Shown piece after piece: positions 1 through 6,106 of a stretch of DNA of 36,111 nt (the stretch's first letter is position 1; every line of letters begins with the position of its first letter). Made by a program: the position numbers and the translations under genes. The notes below the pieces were generated by a model. It saw nothing but the letters and a program-made list of their open reading frames with translations. It was not told where the DNA came from and ran no database searches. Location: IMG/VR virus record IMGVR_UViG_3300004369_000056, positions 1 to 36,111 of that record; one strand, 5' to 3'. This stretch comes from a virus.

Positions 1-1
1 G

Positions 2-133
2 CACGAGGCTGACCCCGAACCGATTGCCATAATTTTCGGGGGATTTGCCAACATGCGGAATTGGCGTGTGATTTTCGCAAGGCATTATGCACGCAAAACA
101 GGGGTGAAAATTCGGTGTATGATTGGTGGTTGA
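2..133 (+). CDS. Possible C-terminal part of a small hypothetical protein, cut by the window edge
   Basis: An open frame enters from the left edge and stops with TGA at 131-133, giving about 43 residues (it contains GGFANMRNWRVIFARHYARK). I do not recognise a family. The window ends in AT and begins with G, so if the two ends were joined this frame would start with ATG exactly at the junction (see findings). An internal ATG at 53 could also start a shorter product. There is no supporting neighbour upstream, so this may be a chance open frame. Confidence 0.35.
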   Translation, partial: HEADPEPIAIIFGGFANMRNWRVIFARHYARKTGVKIRCMIGG

Positions 134-740
134 CAAATGGTTCGGCATCGGCTTATTGTGATTGGCATCGGAATCGGCAACGGTAACCGCTGAGGGTAGC
201 GTCTCATCGGTAGGGTCACCACAACCGAACGAAGCACTGAGCAATACGAATCGGTGCACCACACAGCGACACCCCATGGCTATGGTCATGGGTTATGGAT
301 GGCTGTTGGAGTCACAGGGCAACCTATTCTCCCTCAATGAAATGAGGGACGGCGTAAAGTGACACGAACAAGGGTTACCTTGTTCAAATTGGTTGGTAGC
401 ATGGACAATCTGTAGATTGTCGTTGACACTGAAAATTGCTGTGAAAGTAAAGGCTTAGACGCAATTCATCGTAGATGGTTATGATGGATGGGGCAGATTT
501 ACGGAGTAACTGGCATGAAGTTGGCGACAGTCGGAATTACTTGCACTAACATGAAATGTTATTCGGAGCGACAATAACTCACGAATATCACGGGAGGTTC
601 GCAGGCAGTGAAAATCCTTGCGATGATGGACGCATTATGCTAGAGTCATCGTGGGGATTAGCGAGGTTCAATTCCTTGCCTTTCCGCTATGTCTTACGAC
701 ATAAACATAATCACCTATTACAACTGGAGGTTGTAACATT
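134..740 (+). other. Gene-poor, hairpin-rich leader region upstream of the early genes
   Basis: About 600 nt with no convincing protein gene. Short candidates exist: a TTG frame at 162-362; ATG 515-577 (20 aa) with CGGAG 8 nt upstream; and 556-744, which ends in an ATGA overlap with the next gene but lacks a ribosome site. None has family support. The region contains perfect inverted repeats: CCCATG/CATGGG (273-292), TCCCTCA/TGAGGGA (330-349), GAACAAGG/CCTTGTTC (366-385), GACAATC/GATTGTC (404-421), TAACAT/ATGTTA (547-561) and TATGTC/GACATA (688-703). TTGACA occurs at 130-135 and 423-428 and could be the -35 of an early promoter, but the -10 matches are weak. It could be an untranslated leader, a small RNA locus or an origin. 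Confidence 0.5.
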
Positions 741-743
741 ATG
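718..743 (+). promoter_or_regulatory. Ribosome site in a hairpin loop, gene at 741
   Basis: A perfect 7-bp stem TTACAAC (718-724) / GTTGTAA (730-736) encloses the five-base loop TGGAG (725-729). This is the Shine-Dalgarno core. The ATG follows at 741. The stem should hold the ribosome site exposed in the loop. Same layout as at 2479, 3435, 4185 and 7038, with different arms. Confidence 0.6.
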
Positions 744-1061
744 AAACTTGAAGCGATATCGGTTACACAGACACCATTTAAGAATGGTGTCCGCAAGAAT
801 GTCGGAAATTGGAGTTTCGTGGACAATGTTGACGGGAACTTTAGTTACCGTCAAGTGTTGCATCATGGAACTCTCATGGGAGAGTTTTACACGGACCGTC
901 TGAATTTGAATTGGGGCTTTGCCCCGTTGTCAACTGGATGGGGTTCGGCATCGGACCAGCAGGGCATGAATAAAATCCTGAAGGATTTCGGTTGGACATT
1001 CCGTAGGAATGGTGGAACGCCTCGCTATGAGCATGTTTCGGGGAGAGTGTTCCCCAACTGA
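741..1061 (+). CDS. Hypothetical early protein (106 aa)
   Basis: Complete 106-residue frame starting at ATG 741 behind a strong GGAGG displayed in a hairpin loop. I do not recognise the family. It is rich in aromatic residues and glycine (GNWSFVDNVDGNFSYRQVLHHG, then a segment around LNWGFAPLSTGWGSASDQQG), has no cysteine pairs and no membrane segment, and looks like a small soluble, mostly beta protein. It is the first convincing gene of the rightward early cluster. It is followed by a 152-nt spacer of hairpins before the AAA+ ATPase. The last codons also fold: GGGGA/TCCCC at 1040-1055, and the stop codon begins a GAACCC/GGGTTC stem at 1060-1076. Confidence 0.75.
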   Translation: MKLEAISVTQTPFKNGVRKNVGNWSFVDNVDGNFSYRQVLHHGTLMGEFYTDRLNLNWGFAPLSTGWGSASDQQGMNKILKDFGWTFRRNGGTPRYEHVSGRVFPN

Positions 1062-1213
1062 ACCCTGAAGGGGTTCGGGACCAAATAGCAACACTTACAG
1101 TGTTGGGCAGTGCAATTCTGTCATGGTCCGCTATGGTGGTCATAACCAATGGGGTTATGACATTAGATGTCCGTGAACGGACAGCCATTATTACATAATG
1201 GGAGGATAACATT
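1060..1213 (+). promoter_or_regulatory. Hairpin train between the first early gene and the AAA+ ATPase gene
   Basis: The spacer is nearly tiled with perfect stems: GAACCC/GGGTTC (1060-1076), CAACACT/AGTGTTG with loop TAC (1089-1105), GTCATAACC/GGTTATGAC (1139-1161), TGTCCG/CGGACA with loop TGAA (1168-1183) and CATTAT/ATAATG with loop TAC (1186-1200). GGACCA (1078-1083) and TGGTCC (1124-1129) can close an outer stem around the second one. No U-tract follows, so these are not ordinary terminators. RNA-level control of the next gene is the likeliest role. Confidence 0.6.
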
Positions 1214-1216
1214 ATG
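1186..1216 (+). promoter_or_regulatory. Two mutually exclusive hairpins around a ribosome site
   Basis: ATAATG at 1195-1200 can pair backward with CATTAT at 1186-1191 (loop TAC). It can also pair forward with a second CATTAT at 1210-1215, which contains the first two bases of the ATG at 1214. The forward pairing puts the Shine-Dalgarno GGGAGG in the loop but buries the start codon; the backward pairing frees both. This is the geometry of a translational switch. The function is inferred. Confidence 0.45.
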
Positions 1217-2470
1217 GCTACAGCATCACAAACAGTCTTGTCTGTTGACAAGCAAACTAAACGAGTCCAACTTGCCGATGGGCATTGGCGACCTATTAAC
1301 AACCTTTCCAAGGTTGAACTAATCAAGGTTGGCTCGTTTCTCAATGTGTCGTGGGGTGGAACCCCGATGCACAAAACAGTGTCGGAGATTCTTGCCATCG
1401 TAGATGGTGCTATGGGAGTCACTGAACCTACGGTTGTTGAGCCGATTGTTCGGACTACGGAGCCTGTCCCTGCTAAAGCAGTTGTTCCAACTGGTTCATC
1501 GTTGGATGCTGTGATTGCAACTATGGTTGCAAACATTATGGCAACAATCCCTGTGGGGATTGACGAGGACAAGGTTCGTAACATCGTTTCCGATGTTGTT
1601 GACCCAATCGCCATGGACAATGCTGTGGCATTGTCACGACTCAACGAAAAAATTGAGGCGATGCAACCGAAGGTTACCCAAATCATCGTCAAGGACCGCC
1701 CAGCAGTCACCCTAAAGGGTGTACAACATCAGGCTTTCGGTGACATCATGATGTCAATTTCGGCTCGTTGCAACACCTTCCTTGTGGGTCCTGCTGGTAC
1801 TGGCAAGACCACGATGGTGTCACAAGTTGCTGATGCTTTGGGTTTAGGTTTTCATGCTGAAAACTTAACTGCCGCAACAACGGAATATGCCCTAAAGGGC
1901 TTCAAGGATGCCAATAGCAATTATGTCCCTACGAAACTTCGTGAGTTCTTTCAGAACGGTGGGGTTTACTTGTTGGATGAGATTGACAATGCGAATCCGA
2001 ATGTTCTCGGAGTTCTTAACTCCGCTTTGAGCAACGGCTTTATGGCTTTCCCTGACGGGATGGTTGCGAAGCATCCTGACTTCATCGCAGTTGCCGCAGG
2101 AAATACCTACGGTAATGGTGCTACTGCCGAGTATGTGGGTCGTAACCCGATTGACGGTGCAACCTTGGACCGCTTTGCGTTCTTCAATGTGGACATTGAT
2201 GAACTGGTTGAGGATGCCATGTTGGCTGGTTATGGTTTGCCTACGGCAACCGCTACGGTTTGGTTGGAGGCTGTACGGCGTAGCCGAATCAATGTTGCCA
2301 CTAGCGGACTCCGTGTTATCGTGTCACCACGAGCCACGGCGAACGGTGCAGGGTTGCTTGCACAGGGCATGGACATGGACAAGGTGTACCAAGCCACGGT
2401 GTTGAAAGGTGCAAAGCAGGACCAAGTTGAGAAAATTCGTCAAGGTGTAACCTTGTCGGTATCGGCTTAA
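1214..2470 (+). CDS. MoxR-type AAA+ ATPase (CobS/GvpN/NorQ-like)
   Basis: A 418-residue protein with a helical, low-complexity N-terminal part (about 1-165) and one AAA+ domain (about 170-400). Visible motifs are Walker A GPAGTGKT (192-199), Walker B VYLLDEID (251-258), sensor 1 AAGNT (294-298) and GATLDRF (315-321), which carries the likely arginine finger. This belongs to the MoxR branch; phage relatives are often annotated CobS-like. MoxR ATPases remodel partner complexes, usually together with a VWA-domain protein, and the next gene encodes a VWA-like protein. Metal chelation is therefore not implied; a remodelling role on host or phage complexes is more likely. ATG 1214 follows GGGAGG at 1200-1205. 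The coding sequence is unusually rich in perfect hairpins, with four at 1515-1635. Confidence 0.9.
   Translation: MATASQTVLSVDKQTKRVQLADGHWRPINNLSKVELIKVGSFLNVSWGGTPMHKTVSEILAIVDGAMGVTEPTVVEPIVRTTEPVPAKAVVPTGSSLDAVIATMVANIMATIPVGIDEDKVRNIVSDVVDPIAMDNAVALSRLNEKIEAMQPKVTQIIVKDRPAVTLKGVQHQAFGDIMMSISARCNTFLVGPAGTGKTTMVSQVADALGLGFHAENLTAATTEYALKGFKDANSNYVPTKLREFFQNGGVYLLDEIDNANPNVLGVLNSALSNGFMAFPDGMVAKHPDFIAVAAGNTYGNGATAEYVGRNPIDGATLDRFAFFNVDIDELVEDAMLAGYGLPTATATVWLEAVRRSRINVATSGLRVIVSPRATANGAGLLAQGMDMDKVYQATVLKGAKQDQVEKIRQGVTLSVSA
1515..1635 (+). repeat. Run of four perfect 7-8 bp inverted repeats inside the ATPase gene
   Basis: TTGCAAC/GTTGCAA (1515-1532), CAATCCC/GGGATTG (1545-1562), AACATCG/CGATGTT (1580-1597) and GACAATGC/GCATTGTC (1616-1635). 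Each has a four-base loop and they lie 30-36 nt apart. They are in coding sequence, so synonymous codon choice must contribute. With random sequence such a stem-loop is expected about once per 16 kb for a given loop length. Confidence 0.8.
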
Positions 2471-2478
2471 CTACTAGA

Positions 2479-2499
2479 TTCAACTGGAGGTTGAACATG
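2479..2499 (+). promoter_or_regulatory. Ribosome site in a hairpin loop, gene at 2497
   Basis: TTCAAC (2479-2484) / GTTGAA (2490-2495) with loop TGGAG (2485-2489), one base before ATG 2497. This spacing decides the start: the in-frame TTG at 2491 lies inside the stem, directly against the Shine-Dalgarno sequence, and is not a plausible start. Confidence 0.6.
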
Positions 2500-3345
2500 G
2501 AAAGCAACACGAAAATTATGAACCTTAACGGTTCCAATGTCCATGTGGACTATTTTGACTCGTTCGGCGAGATGCTCAACTATGTTGAGAAGAATCCGAA
2601 TGTTGGCTCATCCGATAAGGATGGGACCGATGGCTGGGATGGGATGCGTAACTTCGCCGAGGCGAAGGAACTTGCCCGTCACGGTTGGCATGATGTTCGT
2701 CCACAAGTTGAGGAACTCCTCAACCAAATGTCGGATGTGATTGCGGACCGTTTGGAAATTGCCCCAAGTATGACTTGGAATGTCGCTGGTGGGGTTGTGG
2801 ATGTCGGTCGTTACTGTGGTAACGAACCGATGTGCATGTTGGATTTCCCTATGGAGCCTGCCGAACGGATGGGCAAGGTTGTCAAGTTGTTCATTGACTA
2901 CGGTGCATCATCGGGGTTCAGTGGCGACTTCATTATGAAACGGGGCATCGTGTTGCTCGCTTTGGTTGACACTTTACAGAAACTCGGTGTTTCTGTAGAA
3001 ATCTTTGGCGAGACTGCGATTACCTCTAAAGGTAATACGACACATACCACGGTGACGAAGTTGCATGACCCAACCGATAGGCTGGACATTGACGAACTGA
3101 TGTTCACTTTGGCTCATCCTGCGATGCTCCGCCGTATGGCGTTCGCTGTCCGTGAAATGTCAACTTGTCGCAGGGAAATTGATGCTGTACCTAACGGTGG
3201 TTATGGCAGAACGATTCACACGGTTTATGCTCCTACGGTTGGTGCAGATATTCGGATGGAGCGTTTGGAATCCCGTGCAACGATGTGCATGGAGAATCCT
3301 GTGGAATGGGTTATGCAAACCATCACTGGTTTGAACCTAATCTAG
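2497..3345 (+). CDS. VWA-like partner of the MoxR ATPase (DUF7192/CobT-like)
   Basis: A 282-residue protein starting at ATG 2497, since the TTG at 2491 is too close to GGAGG. The middle part has the pattern of phage proteins I know as DUF7192: the VGRYCGNEPMCMLDF segment (about 103-117), a hydrophobic strand ending in IDYGASSGFS (133-142), a long helix (IMKRGIVLLALVDTLQKLG) and a VSVEIFG strand. This is a VWA-type Rossmann order. The metal site would be degenerate: D134 and the S138/S139 region replace the classic DxSxS. It lies directly downstream of the ATPase, as MoxR and VWA genes commonly do, so the two probably form one complex. The family call is from memory of sequence patterns; the fold is inferred. 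Confidence 0.65.
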   Translation: MESNTKIMNLNGSNVHVDYFDSFGEMLNYVEKNPNVGSSDKDGTDGWDGMRNFAEAKELARHGWHDVRPQVEELLNQMSDVIADRLEIAPSMTWNVAGGVVDVGRYCGNEPMCMLDFPMEPAERMGKVVKLFIDYGASSGFSGDFIMKRGIVLLALVDTLQKLGVSVEIFGETAITSKGNTTHTTVTKLHDPTDRLDIDELMFTLAHPAMLRRMAFAVREMSTCRREIDAVPNGGYGRTIHTVYAPTVGADIRMERLESRATMCMENPVEWVMQTITGLNLI

Positions 3346-3363
3346 TGAGTGACCTTCGGTGTG

Positions 3364-3456
3364 ACAGGGTGGTGATATTATCCTCCGCCACCTTGTTACA
3401 CCTTTGGTGTAAGATGTCATTATAAACAACAACACAACCTTGGAGGTTGAGAAATG
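3364..3456 (+). promoter_or_regulatory. Hairpin train and looped ribosome site before the gene at 3454
   Basis: CAGGGTGG (3365-3372) pairs with CCACCTTG (3388-3395) through one G-U pair; its 15-nt loop contains TATCCTCC (3379-3386), an anti-Shine-Dalgarno sequence. TTACACC/GGTGTAA with loop TTT follows at 3396-3412. CAACC (3435-3439) / GGTTG (3445-3449) encloses loop TTGGA, so the GGAGG is partly in the loop and partly in the stem, five bases before ATG 3454. Confidence 0.55.
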
Positions 3457-3906
3457 AAAAAGCAATTAGCACGGACAATGGTTATGTGGGTCCTGTATGG
3501 GTTCACATTATGGTTTGGTTTTGTACGGTTCGGTTTACCGACAGCGTTCACACCAATGTTTATGACCTTTATTGGCACCTCGGTGTTTTTGGGGTTTGCA
3601 TTATGGGAAACATTCATCTTTATAGGGATGAATGACCTTAGGAAAGACGCTCGTGATGCGGAGTTGGAGGAATGGGGTCGTGAGTTTTTCGCCCCGTTGC
3701 TGACAACCCATTCGGGTTTGTCGTTGACTGCTGACAACGGATTTCAGTTTGAAATCTTTTTCAATCAGGCGATTAACATGTGGCAAGCGGAACTGTGGGA
3801 CATGACTGTTGTCCCTGCTGGTATTTGTGACCGTGAGGTGTTTGCTTACCGTAGTGAAGCCCTTGATTGGTATGTCATCCGAAATGCTCATATCAACACC
3901 TTCTAG
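3454..3906 (+). CDS. Membrane protein with two N-terminal helices (150 aa)
   Basis: ATG 3454 lies 8 nt after GGAGG. Residues about 6-27 (ARTMVMWVLYGFTLWFGFV) and 34-58 (TPMFMTFIGTSVFLGFALWE) are hydrophobic and form two likely membrane helices joined by a short loop. They are followed by a charged linker (MNDLRKDARDAELEEWGREF) and a soluble C-terminal domain of about 80 residues. I do not recognise the family. The position in the early cluster argues against a holin, since lysis genes lie in the leftward unit. A role at the host membrane, such as exclusion or takeover, is possible but only a guess. Confidence 0.75.
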   Translation: MKKQLARTMVMWVLYGFTLWFGFVRFGLPTAFTPMFMTFIGTSVFLGFALWETFIFIGMNDLRKDARDAELEEWGREFFAPLLTTHSGLSLTADNGFQFEIFFNQAINMWQAELWDMTVVPAGICDREVFAYRSEALDWYVIRNAHINTF

Positions 3907-3913
3907 GTGGAGG

Positions 3914-3964
3914 ATGTCTGACACACTGTTCTATATGCTGATTAGACCGATTGGAGGTGAATAA
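3914..3964 (+). CDS. Possible 16-residue leader peptide
   Basis: ATG 3914 opens MSDTLFYMLIRPIGGE and stops at TAA 3962-3964, which overlaps the ATG of the next gene by one base. This coupling is the main support. The GGAGG directly abuts the ATG, which is poor spacing, so translation is uncertain. The frame also covers the Shine-Dalgarno sequence of the next gene. Confidence 0.3.
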   Translation: MSDTLFYMLIRPIGGE

Positions 3965-4122
3965 TGCTTACGAACCTGAACACTTGGACGACAAGCGAAT
4001 TGACGGACCAACTGCTAAAGAATCGCAACGACATTAAAGTTGTTGAAATTGAAAACGCACAGATTGTTGAAATTCTAGAATCTAGAATTAAAGAAATCAA
4101 AGGCGTGATGTACAACGGTTAG
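3964..4122 (+). CDS. Small hypothetical protein (52 aa)
   Basis: ATG 3964 follows GGAGGTG with good spacing; TAG at 4120-4122. The product (MLTNLNTWTTSELTDQLLKN...) has an N-terminal helix and a Glu/Ile/Lys-rich C-terminal helix around VVEIENAQIVEILESRIKEIK with heptad-like spacing, which suggests a short coiled coil and oligomer formation. No known family. It lies between the membrane protein and a hairpin train leading to the DUF3846-like gene. Confidence 0.65.
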   Translation: MLTNLNTWTTSELTDQLLKNRNDIKVVEIENAQIVEILESRIKEIKGVMYNG

Positions 4123-4128
4123 GATGAA

Positions 4129-4206
4129 ATCCCCTTCGGGGGATACACGAATATGTTTTCGTGCTGATGATTCCAGTCCGAATCATACACTTGGAGGTGT
4201 ATCATG
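4129..4206 (+). promoter_or_regulatory. Train of four contiguous hairpins ending in a looped ribosome site
   Basis: Four perfect stems follow almost without gaps: ATCCCC/GGGGAT with a TTCG tetraloop (4129-4144), CACGAA/TTCGTG (4146-4163), ATGATTC/GAATCAT (4167-4186) and ATACAC/GTGTAT (4185-4202). The last one has loop TTGGAG, the Shine-Dalgarno sequence, one base before ATG 4204. Stems three and four share two bases, so they compete slightly. The first is not followed by a U-tract. Confidence 0.65.
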
Positions 4207-4821
4207 GGTGATAAACCCGTTTCAGGAGCGTTGTTGCCAAGTGGCATTAACGCAGAGATAGAACCAGTAATGGTTGGTGAATATACTCATATTCAATCGT
4301 TGGTTGGTGGTCCATTTGATTGTGTCACAACCAAGGTTGGTGGGAACATAATCGTTGGTTATGTTCACGATGAGGGATTGCTACTTGGTTTGGAACAAAA
4401 CTGGTTCGCTAGTGCATTGTTCTCACGGAACCTTGTGGGTCCTTGCGTTATCGTTAGCGGTGAATCTGCTGACGGTGAATATGATGGTGATAACCATGAC
4501 CTATCGGATGATTTTTTCCGTTTCTTAACCACGAAGTTCACAACACATGTTGCTGAAACCTACAACGAAGCCACGAGTGCTACGATTGCGTTTGAGTTGG
4601 CTAAGGCGTTGGGTATTTGCACTGACGAGGAGTTGGATGCACTTGTGGACAAGATGGCTGAAGAAATGAACACTGGCATAAAGAATGGTGCTTTGCAGGA
4701 AGTGGAAGCCTTGATGGAAACGGTGCAAGAACGCATCCAAGATTTCGCCAAGATGGCTCACGACATGCAAGGTGCGGAACTTGTTGGCGAAGTTGAACAG
4801 TTCCTAAAGGAAAATTCATAA
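4204..4821 (+). CDS. DUF3846-like early protein (205 aa)
   Basis: The N-terminal half (about 18-110: VGGPFDCV, VGGNIIVGYVHDEGLLLGLEQNWFASALFSRNLVGPCVIV) follows the pattern of DUF3846, a small alpha/beta domain of unknown function common in phages and plasmids. The C-terminal half is an acidic helical region (about 125-205; ELDALVDKMAEEMNTG, then VEALMETVQERIQDF) that is likely a coiled coil. ATG 4204 has its ribosome site in a hairpin loop. The next gene starts in a TAATG overlap at 4821, so the two are translationally coupled. Perfect stems TGAATAT/ATATTCA (4278-4295) and GAACATAA/TTATGTTC (4344-4366) lie near the start of the coding sequence. Confidence 0.75.
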   Translation: MGDKPVSGALLPSGINAEIEPVMVGEYTHIQSLVGGPFDCVTTKVGGNIIVGYVHDEGLLLGLEQNWFASALFSRNLVGPCVIVSGESADGEYDGDNHDLSDDFFRFLTTKFTTHVAETYNEATSATIAFELAKALGICTDEELDALVDKMAEEMNTGIKNGALQEVEALMETVQERIQDFAKMAHDMQGAELVGEVEQFLKENS

Positions 4822-5012
4822 TGTCAGATAATCCGTCAACAGTGGTTGCCCCGAAAGGGGCAGCCACACGGCGAACCGAGTTGGTTCCGTCAGGTAAATA
4901 TGTGTGCGAAAAATGTGCTAATGTCATTCAAGTGTTAGTGCGTATGTCAGAACTTCCAGTGTGTACAAAACATGCTGGCACAAGGGTCACTATGAAGAAA
5001 GCAGGTAAGTAA
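4821..5012 (+). CDS. Small zinc-ribbon-like protein (63 aa)
   Basis: Starts in a TAATG overlap with the preceding gene. The C-terminal half carries CEKC (about 29-32) and a second pair from VCTKH (about 47-51), so it can bind one zinc as a treble-clef or ribbon-like knuckle. It is basic at the C-terminus (VTMKKAGK). Function unknown. It is coupled to the DUF3846-like gene upstream and to a second zinc-ribbon gene 2 nt downstream. Confidence 0.7.
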   Translation: MSDNPSTVVAPKGAATRRTELVPSGKYVCEKCANVIQVLVRMSELPVCTKHAGTRVTMKKAGK

Positions 5013-5013
5013 T

Positions 5014-5199
5014 ATGTCATGTCCAATATGCAACGGTCCAATTCCGAACGCCCTTGACGAGGGGAAATATGCTGGTGCGTTATCTCGGAGAGATAACAAA
5101 ACCGAAATTTGTTCGTCATGTGGTGTTATGGAAGCCATTGAGGACTATAACCGTAGGTCGGTTATTGTTGAACGACCAAGTTTGACGGAGGGAATATAA
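5014..5199 (+). CDS. Small zinc-ribbon protein (61 aa)
   Basis: CPIC (3-6) and CSSCG (about 33-37) form a classic four-cysteine zinc ribbon, with the tail EAIEDYNRRSV as a probable helix. Such short ribbons in phages often bind nucleic acid or proteins; the role here is not known. ATG 5014 comes 1 nt after the upstream stop, and the TAATG at 5197-5201 couples it to the next gene. Confidence 0.75.
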   Translation: MSCPICNGPIPNALDEGKYAGALSRRDNKTEICSSCGVMEAIEDYNRRSVIVERPSLTEGI

Positions 5200-5369
5200 T
5201 GAAAAACCAAGACGATTTGCAACAAGTGGAACGCAACCTGCTTGCAACTTTCGGCGCAGAACTGAGTGTAGTTGTGTGCTTAAAGTTGATTTATGATTTG
5301 ACCACAGAAGAACAGTGGCAAAACCTAGTGGATACAACGCTACAAGCAAGAAGGTTACAGAATGTGTGA
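5199..5369 (+). CDS. Small hypothetical protein (56 aa)
   Basis: ATG 5199 overlaps the upstream stop (TAATG) and TGA at 5367-5369 overlaps the next gene by 8 nt. GGAGGGAATATA precedes the start. The product (MKNQDDLQQVERNLLATFGAEL...) looks fully helical, with a hydrophobic centre (LSVVVCLKLIYDL) and a Gln/Arg-rich end. No family recognised. Its place in a chain of overlapping genes supports translation. Confidence 0.65.
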   Translation: MKNQDDLQQVERNLLATFGAELSVVVCLKLIYDLTTEEQWQNLVDTTLQARRLQNV

Positions 5370-6060
5370 ACATGAGTGGTTGGGTGACATTATACCCATC
5401 GGTGTTGAACTCAACTCCGATGCGATTAATGGGATGTGGATGGGTGACCGTATCGCAGAACTGAAAGGTTATGACCTAAGCGACAAGAACGATTTGTTGA
5501 ACTGGTTGCAAGCGGTAACAGAAATTCACGACTTGTTTGTGGAGGAATTTATTGCCCCGAACTTTGATTCCATTGACCAGTTGGAACTTCCCACTAATCC
5601 GTTGGTTCGTTGGCGTATCATTCGTGAATCAGTTGCGATTACAGTTGCACAATTCCCTGTCACCAGCATCATTGATGTCATCACAAAGTTTGGTTTAACT
5701 TTGGATGAGTTTATGACTGCGATGAGTACCGACAAATTTGGGCGCACTATCACGGTTGACGAGTTCATGGCGTTTGAGGCTGACATGTTGAAGTTGCGTC
5801 CGAACTACATGAGTGTCGTCCGCAAACACAAGATGAGCCGTAACATGGTTGGTTCGTTTAAGAAACTTTATGAACCTATGGTAATACGGCAGCATGGACA
5901 AGGAAACAGTATGGGATTCGTGAAAAAAGAATTCCATGACATGATTCTTTCCCGTGAACTATCGGATAAAGAAATCCTGAAAACCATAAAGGATAAATAC
6001 AACATTGAATACACACAAGATGCAATTTACTATTACAGGAGAACACATGGAAATGTGTAA
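5362..6060 (+). CDS. Hypothetical early protein with possible C-terminal helix-turn-helix (232 aa)
   Basis: Starts at ATG 5362 inside the end of the preceding gene. The N-terminal part is acidic and helical (GMWMGDRIAELKGYDL, then NDLLNWLQAVTEIHDLFVEEF). Residues about 95-140 (FPVTSIIDVITKFGLTLDEFMTAM) resemble a helical DNA-binding-type segment. The last 45 residues (FHDMILSRELSDKEILKTIKDKYN) read like a helix-turn-helix of the kind that follows a conserved ELSDKEI turn. No full-length family match comes to mind. A nested stem lies just after the start at 5397-5422: CATCGG, T, GTTG / CAAC, T, CCGATG. Confidence 0.7.
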   Translation: MCEHEWLGDIIPIGVELNSDAINGMWMGDRIAELKGYDLSDKNDLLNWLQAVTEIHDLFVEEFIAPNFDSIDQLELPTNPLVRWRIIRESVAITVAQFPVTSIIDVITKFGLTLDEFMTAMSTDKFGRTITVDEFMAFEADMLKLRPNYMSVVRKHKMSRNMVGSFKKLYEPMVIRQHGQGNSMGFVKKEFHDMILSRELSDKEILKTIKDKYNIEYTQDAIYYYRRTHGNV

Positions 6061-6106
6061 CACCCATAAGTTATTATCTGTCCATGCTAATTATCGGAGG
6101 TCTTAA

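Noticed and set aside
162-362. 66-aa frame with TTG start
   Set aside because: No ribosome site, no family, and overlaps perfect hairpins that suggest non-coding structure.
556-744. 62-aa frame with ATGA overlap to the next gene
   Set aside because: The overlap is attractive but there is no ribosome site, and the end of the frame coincides with the ribosome-site hairpin of gene 741.
874-1710. 278-codon open frame on the minus strand
   Set aside because: Shadow of the 741-1061 and 1214-2470 genes, which have strong ribosome sites and a recognisable ATPase; the antisense product is low-complexity Ser/Thr-rich.
1214-2470. CobS cobaltochelatase subunit
   Set aside because: Only the generic MoxR AAA+ motifs are present and no cobalamin genes are nearby; the name would mislead.
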